A DNA stretch of 64,000 nt from Intestinimonas massiliensis (ex Afouda et al. 2020) (GTDB lineage Bacteria > Bacillota > Clostridia > Oscillospirales > Oscillospiraceae): assembly GCF_001244995.1 (NCBI RefSeq), contig NZ_LN869529.1, positions 971,264-1,035,263 on the forward strand, given 5' to 3'. A model generated the notes under the pieces. The model was not told where the DNA came from, did not search any database, and saw only the letters and a list, made by a program, of their open reading frames with translations. Made by a program: the position numbers and the translations under genes. Positions 60,283 to 64,000 of this stretch are shown here, in pieces. Numbering within the stretch: the stretch's first letter is position 1; each line of letters begins with the position of its first letter.

Positions 60283-61007
60283 TTTTATCCCAGCGCCAAC
60301 TTGAAGAAATTGCAGCATCAACAACGAAGGACTTCAACCGGTTCTTTTTCGGGGATGAGGCGGACAAGCCCGACCGATCAGCTTTGCCAACACCCATTGA
60401 TCAGTTTGCAAAGAACTATCTCGGTCTTCGCGTATCATTCGCCCGTCTCTCGCCGGACGGAAGCATCTGCGGTGTCACTGCCTATGCCGACACTGAGTAC
60501 AAGATCACGGAACTTGGTATTACGCGCACACTGGCTTTGAAGCGTAATCAGGTCATCTTGGACGAGAGCTTCATTCGATCCGGCAACGTGCAGCGGCTCT
60601 GCGCCAAGCGCAGATTTACCCTTGCCCACGAGTGCGCCCATCAGATTCTCTTCCAACTGGAATCGGAAGAGGTAAAGGCGTCCTGCGAAATGAAATATTC
60701 CGCACGGACAGCCTATACGCCGCGAGAGCTGAAAACCCGCGAGGACTGGAACGAGTGGCAAGCAAATGTCTTGGGCGCGGCGATCCTGCTTCCTCAAAAA
60801 GAGGTTGACCTGGCAATGCGTCGGTTTGCAGAAACGCCGCTGATCAATTACGAGGGGAGGTATTCGTATGGTGATCACTTAACGCTGCGCCTTTTCTGCC
60901 GGTTGTTCGGTGTCTCCAAGACAACGGCGTCTATCCGTCTTCGTCAGCTCGGCTACATGGTAGATCGTCCATTCAGTGAGTATGTTGACCCATTGGAGGT
61001 GTGGTAA
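60279..61007 (+). CDS. ImmA/IrrE-type metallopeptidase, second
   Basis: 242 residues. HExxH in FTLAHECAHQILFQLES (about residue 117), WQANVLGAAILLP (about 170) as the distal element, and a helix-rich C-terminal end (FCRLFGVSKTTASIRLRQLG). A second ImmA-like protease, transcribed from the derepressed promoter. AAAGGAGG precedes ATG 60279. Confidence 0.9.
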   Translation: MILSQRQLEEIAASTTKDFNRFFFGDEADKPDRSALPTPIDQFAKNYLGLRVSFARLSPDGSICGVTAYADTEYKITELGITRTLALKRNQVILDESFIRSGNVQRLCAKRRFTLAHECAHQILFQLESEEVKASCEMKYSARTAYTPRELKTREDWNEWQANVLGAAILLPQKEVDLAMRRFAETPLINYEGRYSYGDHLTLRLFCRLFGVSKTTASIRLRQLGYMVDRPFSEYVDPLEVW

Positions 61008-61249
61008 TGAAGAGAGCATCTATTCGGGTTCAGGAACCGACGCCGGAGCTGATCGAAAAAATCCGCAGGGCAAGAGTTGCCATTTCCCAGCAGAAGCCCC
61101 GATACCTGAAATGTCCCTATTGTCAGCATAATGCCATTGCTGTCTACGAGGACACGAGGGGTCATGTAGAATCCAAGTGCAAGAAATGCGGGCGGATCAC
61201 AGTCTTTGATGTGCTGAACATGAGAAGACTGCGCCCGCGTACCAAGTAA
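61007..61249 (+). CDS. Zinc-ribbon small protein
   Basis: 80 residues. Two Cys pairs (KCPYCQHNAIAVY and SKCKKCGRITVFD) form a zinc ribbon. It overlaps the previous stop by one base and follows TTGGAGGTG. It may bind nucleic acid; many ICEs carry a similar Com/KTR-like protein. Confidence 0.7.
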   Translation: MKRASIRVQEPTPELIEKIRRARVAISQQKPRYLKCPYCQHNAIAVYEDTRGHVESKCKKCGRITVFDVLNMRRLRPRTK

Positions 61250-61305
61250 GAACCGGAGGACAAGCCTCTGTTCTAAAATAAAATATATGTCATAGCTGAG
61301 CTGTG

Positions 61306-61410
61306 GAGCCGCCTGATAGGTGAAGTCATCCTAATGCCGCATGAGACAGAGTGTAATTACTCTGTTTTATCGGCATGGGATTCAAACCTCACCGTCATGC
61401 GGCTCTTTTT
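61306..61410 (+). ncRNA. Candidate structured RNA with built-in terminator
   Basis: The strand folds into one long interrupted rod: GAGCCGC/GCGGCTC outer stem, TGA/TCA and GGTGA/TCACC next, ATCC/GGAT and ATGCCG/CGGCAT, then ACAGAGT/ACTCTGT with a GTAATT loop; a T-run follows the outer stem. Such a compact stem series between two genes suggests a small RNA or a leader terminator controlling the sigma-like gene 48 bases on. Confidence 0.6.
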
Positions 61411-61457
61411 CTGTCTTCACCCTTCCCGCTGCTCCCGCGCAGCGGAAAGGATGAACA

Positions 61458-61940
61458 ATGAAAATCCCTAAGACCCCTATCGCGTTCGATTACGACCTCT
61501 GGACTACGGAGGACGGCAAGTGCATGGTGCGCGTGAAACGAACCGGCGAAGTTTCCGAGGTTGACCGCAAGGTTATGAGAATCCTTCGCGCAGAGGAAAA
61601 GCGGATCAGGCGCTCGTATGGCTCTGACAGCACCTCCGAGGATGAGGACAGTGCAGAAAAGTCTTCTGATTCTGTACTGTCTCTCGACGCTATGCCGGAG
61701 GACGATGTGAAGTCCGCTGCATGGCTGGCAGACTCCCGCGACTGCATGGAGGAACTGATCACCGCCCTCAAAGAGAAGGAGCTTCTTTCCATTCTGACCG
61801 AGAAGCAGCGCGAATTGTATCTTGCGATGACCCGTGAAGGACTGACTCTTCGAGAGTTTGCCCGGAGGAAAGGCATTGGCATCAGAGCTGCATTTGACCT
61901 CAAAGCAGCGGTGCAGAAAAAATTTCAAAAAATTTTTTGA
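61458..61940 (+). CDS. Sigma-70 region 4-like protein
   Basis: 160 residues. C-terminal sigma region 4-type HTH (LSILTEKQRELYLAMTREGL, TLREFARRKGIGIRAAFDL) without regions 2-3. Common in Tn916-type ICEs, where such proteins affect late gene expression or excision. ATG 61458 follows GGAAAGG. A candidate structured RNA lies immediately upstream. Confidence 0.8.
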   Translation: MKIPKTPIAFDYDLWTTEDGKCMVRVKRTGEVSEVDRKVMRILRAEEKRIRRSYGSDSTSEDEDSAEKSSDSVLSLDAMPEDDVKSAAWLADSRDCMEELITALKEKELLSILTEKQRELYLAMTREGLTLREFARRKGIGIRAAFDLKAAVQKKFQKIF

Positions 61941-62451
61941 GCGGTACTCAACAAACGGCAAAAAGATGTCCGTTGTAAAGTGAAAGGGTCAATCAGACCA
62001 CTTCACTGCTCCTTGAAAACTGAATAGTTCAGTGCTGCGGATCTTTCCGCTTCTGCGAAGCAACACAGCTTCCGACGCCAAGACCTCCCGAAAGGGAGTG
62101 AGCGACCTCCGGAGAGCTATAACAGTCGTGTGGTGCGGCTGCTTGCGACGATGCAGATGCCGGGTATAATGATACTTCCGTCTTTTCTTTGAATGGGCGG
62201 CTCGGAGCGATCCTCGGAGGGGTGAGAGTCCCATGATACCGATTGACCATTGGTAGTCCGCAGCATTCCCAGAACTGCATAGTTCTTCTGGCAGGGGCGC
62301 GAGCTGCAAATATGCCGGACAATGAAACAAACCCAAAAGAAACTTACTATATAGTTTCAGGATGAAAACTATGTGGCAGGGTATCTTCACAAGATGCTCT
62401 GCCATATCCTTTTGTCCTGAACATTTTCACGAAACAGGAGGTGCTTAGAAT
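61941..62451 (+). other. Long non-coding region rich in hairpins
   Basis: 511 bases with no plausible gene. Beyond the repeat at its left end it holds many short stems: ACTGAA/TTCAGT, GCGGA/TCCGC, GAACT/AGTTC within a CCAGAA...TTCTGG stem, GAAACT/AGTTTC near 62342 and TGGCAG...CTGCCA near 62372-62392. This density suggests a structured RNA or a set of protein-binding sites; I cannot assign a known RNA family. A long minus-strand frame here has no family resemblance. Confidence 0.45.
61943..61984 (+). repeat. 42-bp two-arm repeat, plus copy
   Basis: GGTACTCAACAAACG, 9-base centre, TGTCCGTTGTAAAGTGAA, immediately after the sigma-like gene stop. Inverted relative to the copy at 49761-49804; the two face outwards from a 12-kb block. 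Confidence 0.9.
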
Positions 62452-62694
62452 ATGATGGGCATAGAAACAATGAAAAATGTCAGCCCGAAAACGGTTGACC
62501 GTAACACACTCGTTCAAAGAAGCAGCATCCGGCTTGATCCTGCGGCACCGCAAGAGGTCAGGCTGAGGGAGTTCATCAAGCAGATCAGAAATCCCTACTG
62601 TTATCTGGACGGGAAAACTGTGGTGAAAATCACCTTCGCCGCGACGGACACAACAATGGAAGATTGTCTGGAACACTATCTGAGAGGTCTTTGA
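62452..62694 (+). CDS. DUF6870-like small protein
   Basis: 80 residues. TVDRNTLVQRSSIRLDP and IKQIRNPYCYLDGKTVVKITFAATDTTMED match small proteins (DUF6870) that accompany serine recombinases in Clostridia elements. Function unknown. AGGAGGTG lies 9 bases before ATG 62452. Confidence 0.65.
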   Translation: MMGIETMKNVSPKTVDRNTLVQRSSIRLDPAAPQEVRLREFIKQIRNPYCYLDGKTVVKITFAATDTTMEDCLEHYLRGL

Positions 62695-62729
62695 TTTATG
62701 AACAGTCTGAATCTTTTCACCCGGTTCTA

Positions 62730-62758
62730 TGGACAAGCGATTGAGCCTGTGGTATAAT
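62730..62758 (+). promoter_or_regulatory. Promoter of the serine recombinase gene
   Basis: TGGACA (62730-62735), 17-base spacer, TATAAT (62753-62758). About 150 bases of leader follow before the recombinase start, with no clear hairpin of note. Confidence 0.75.
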
Positions 62759-62907
62759 AAAATCGGTCAAAAAAAGAAGAATACGGATTAAGCCGCTTGC
62801 CTTGATGGTCATGTGGCGTTTTCGTGTTCCTCTTATAAGAGTTGAAGCAAGCCTTCGTCTTTCTGATTTGATGTACCACACCAAACAGAAAAACGGAGGT
62901 TATTTTT

Positions 62908-64000
62908 ATGCCAGATAAGGTTTACCGCACGGCGATCTACTGCCGTCTGTCCCGTGAGGATGGAGACAAAGTTGAAAGCAACTCCATCGCCAGCCAGAGA
63001 GCCATCTGCGAGGACTACATTGCAAGGCATGAGGATTTGGAGCTGGTCTGTGAGCCGTTTGTGGATGACGGTTACAGCGGCGTTTCCTTCAATCGTCCTC
63101 AGTTCAAAAAGCTGGAAGAGGCAATCCGCAAGGGTGCGCTTGACTGCATCGTGGTCAAGGATCTCAGCCGCTTCTCAAGAAACTACATCGACGGCGGGCG
63201 CTACATTGAAAAGATTTTCCCGCAGCTTGGCATTCGCTTCATCGCAATCAATGATGCGTATGACAGTCTGACCGGTGATCCGCAGTCCGACTCCTTTGTT
63301 ATCCCGTTCAAAAACCTGATTAACGATTCTTACTGCAAGGACATCTCCATGAAAATCCGAAGCAGTCTGGAAGTCAAGCAGAAGAGCGGTGAGTTCGTCG
63401 GTTCGTTCGCCCCTTACGGCTACATGAAATCGCCGGAGAACAAAAACCAGCTCATCGTGGATGAAGCGGTCAGCGAATATGTGCAGATGATCTTTTCCAT
63501 GTACAAGGACGGCTTCTCCATTGGGCGCATTGCAAAGCGTCTGAACCAGATGGGCGTTCTGTCCCCAATGGAATACAAGCATTCCGCCGGTGTGAAGTTT
63601 GATACCGTCTTCAAAACCGGCGATACCGCAAAATGGACATACAAAGCCGTCCAGCGTATTCTCACCAACGAGGTTTATATCGGCGTTCTGGCGCAAGGCA
63701 AGCGCGGCACTCCCAACTACAAAGTCCGCGTTGTGAAAAGCAAGGATGAATCCGAGTGGGTCAAGGTAGAAAATGCGCATGAAGCTCTTGTGTCCTACGA
63801 GGACTTCATGGCAGTCAAGGTCATGATGCAGCGGGATATGCGCTGTTCGCCCGATCAGGACGAAGCGCATCTGTTTTCCGGCTTCCTGTTCTGCGGAGAC
63901 TGTCAGCAGCCAATGATCCGCAAGACCGTCCCGTCGAAGACGAAAAAGTATATCTACTACGTCTGCTCCACCAATAAGCACACCCGGACGTGCAGCCCGC
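62908..64000 (+). CDS. Large serine recombinase, probable ICE integrase (partial)
   Basis: 364 residues visible; continues past the window. Catalytic resolvase domain (1-150: AIYCRLSREDGDKVESNS with the nucleophile Ser, FVDDGYSGVSFNRPQFKKL, VVKDLSRFSRNYIDGGRY), recombinase domain (about 165-280: GSFAPYGYMKSPENK, SIGRIAKRLNQMGVLSP) and start of the zinc-ribbon (SGFLFCGDCQQPMIRKT). ATG 62908 follows GGAGGT. It likely excises and integrates this ICE; the right attachment site is outside. Confidence 0.93.
   Translation, partial: MPDKVYRTAIYCRLSREDGDKVESNSIASQRAICEDYIARHEDLELVCEPFVDDGYSGVSFNRPQFKKLEEAIRKGALDCIVVKDLSRFSRNYIDGGRYIEKIFPQLGIRFIAINDAYDSLTGDPQSDSFVIPFKNLINDSYCKDISMKIRSSLEVKQKSGEFVGSFAPYGYMKSPENKNQLIVDEAVSEYVQMIFSMYKDGFSIGRIAKRLNQMGVLSPMEYKHSAGVKFDTVFKTGDTAKWTYKAVQRILTNEVYIGVLAQGKRGTPNYKVRVVKSKDESEWVKVENAHEALVSYEDFMAVKVMMQRDMRCSPDQDEAHLFSGFLFCGDCQQPMIRKTVPSKTKKYIYYVCSTNKHTRTCSP

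Noticed and set aside
61989-62405. 138-codon open frame on the minus strand in the hairpin-rich gap
   Set aside because: No ribosome site or family resemblance; the DNA is better explained by structured non-coding sequence.
1-64000. tRNA or rRNA gene as ICE attachment site
   Set aside because: No cloverleaf or rRNA sequence recognised; a serine recombinase does not need one.

Overview
The window looks like the chromosome of a spore-forming, fairly GC-rich Clostridia bacterium, most likely Oscillospiraceae (Flavonifractor/Lawsonibacter type). About 6.3 kb of core chromosome carries a complete spoIIIAA-AH operon, an Asp23-family gene, nusB and the start of a TsaD/M22-like gene, all on the minus strand. 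From about 6.6 kb the window is mobile DNA of a visibly different, less GC-rich character. No rRNA, tRNA or CRISPR array was recognised.

6.6-8.3 kb is a scrapyard: a frameshifted IS5-family transposase head, the tail of a TcmP-like gene, the C-terminal third of a VirB4 from another conjugative element, a TnpW-like gene, and a serine recombinase that stops abruptly near 8260. I read this as the relic of an older element into which a new one inserted.

8.3-64 kb (running off the right edge) is a large integrative conjugative element (ICE) of the Clostridia CD1108/CD1110/CD1112/CD1115 type. Its plus-strand transfer operon (8.4-31.5 kb) encodes an antirepressor, a DUF6017 replication-type protein, PcfB, VirD4, two tandem Maff2 pilin-like proteins, VirB6/TrbL, PrgI, VirB4, a C40 peptidase, topoisomerase III, two orphan methyltransferases and several multi-domain anti-restriction-type proteins (ArdC-, MutS-I- and ArdA-containing). 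Four of these proteins share a C-terminal tail that could be a secretion signal.

32-47.8 kb is a minus-strand defence block. It holds a phase-variable type I restriction-modification system (hsdM, hsdS, a tyrosine recombinase, two silent hsdS half-cassettes and four 14-bp inversion sites), a coiled-coil protein, a GmrSD-like DUF262/HNH enzyme, hsdR, then a NYN-domain protein, a DinG/XPD-like helicase and an unknown gene.

47.9-49.8 kb is the mobilisation module: MOBP relaxase, MobC and a probable oriT. 49.8-59.8 kb is a minus-strand accessory operon (SIMPL, vWA, YolD, Y-family polymerase, macro-HTH fusion, flavodoxin, AlkZ-related protein, zinc metallopeptidases, XRE regulator). It diverges at a strong promoter/operator region from a plus-strand operon (60-62.7 kb) of regulatory-type genes, with a structured RNA and a sigma-70-like gene. 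A 42-bp repeat in inverted orientation brackets this 12-kb block. A large serine recombinase, probably the ICE integrase, starts at 62908 and runs off the window.
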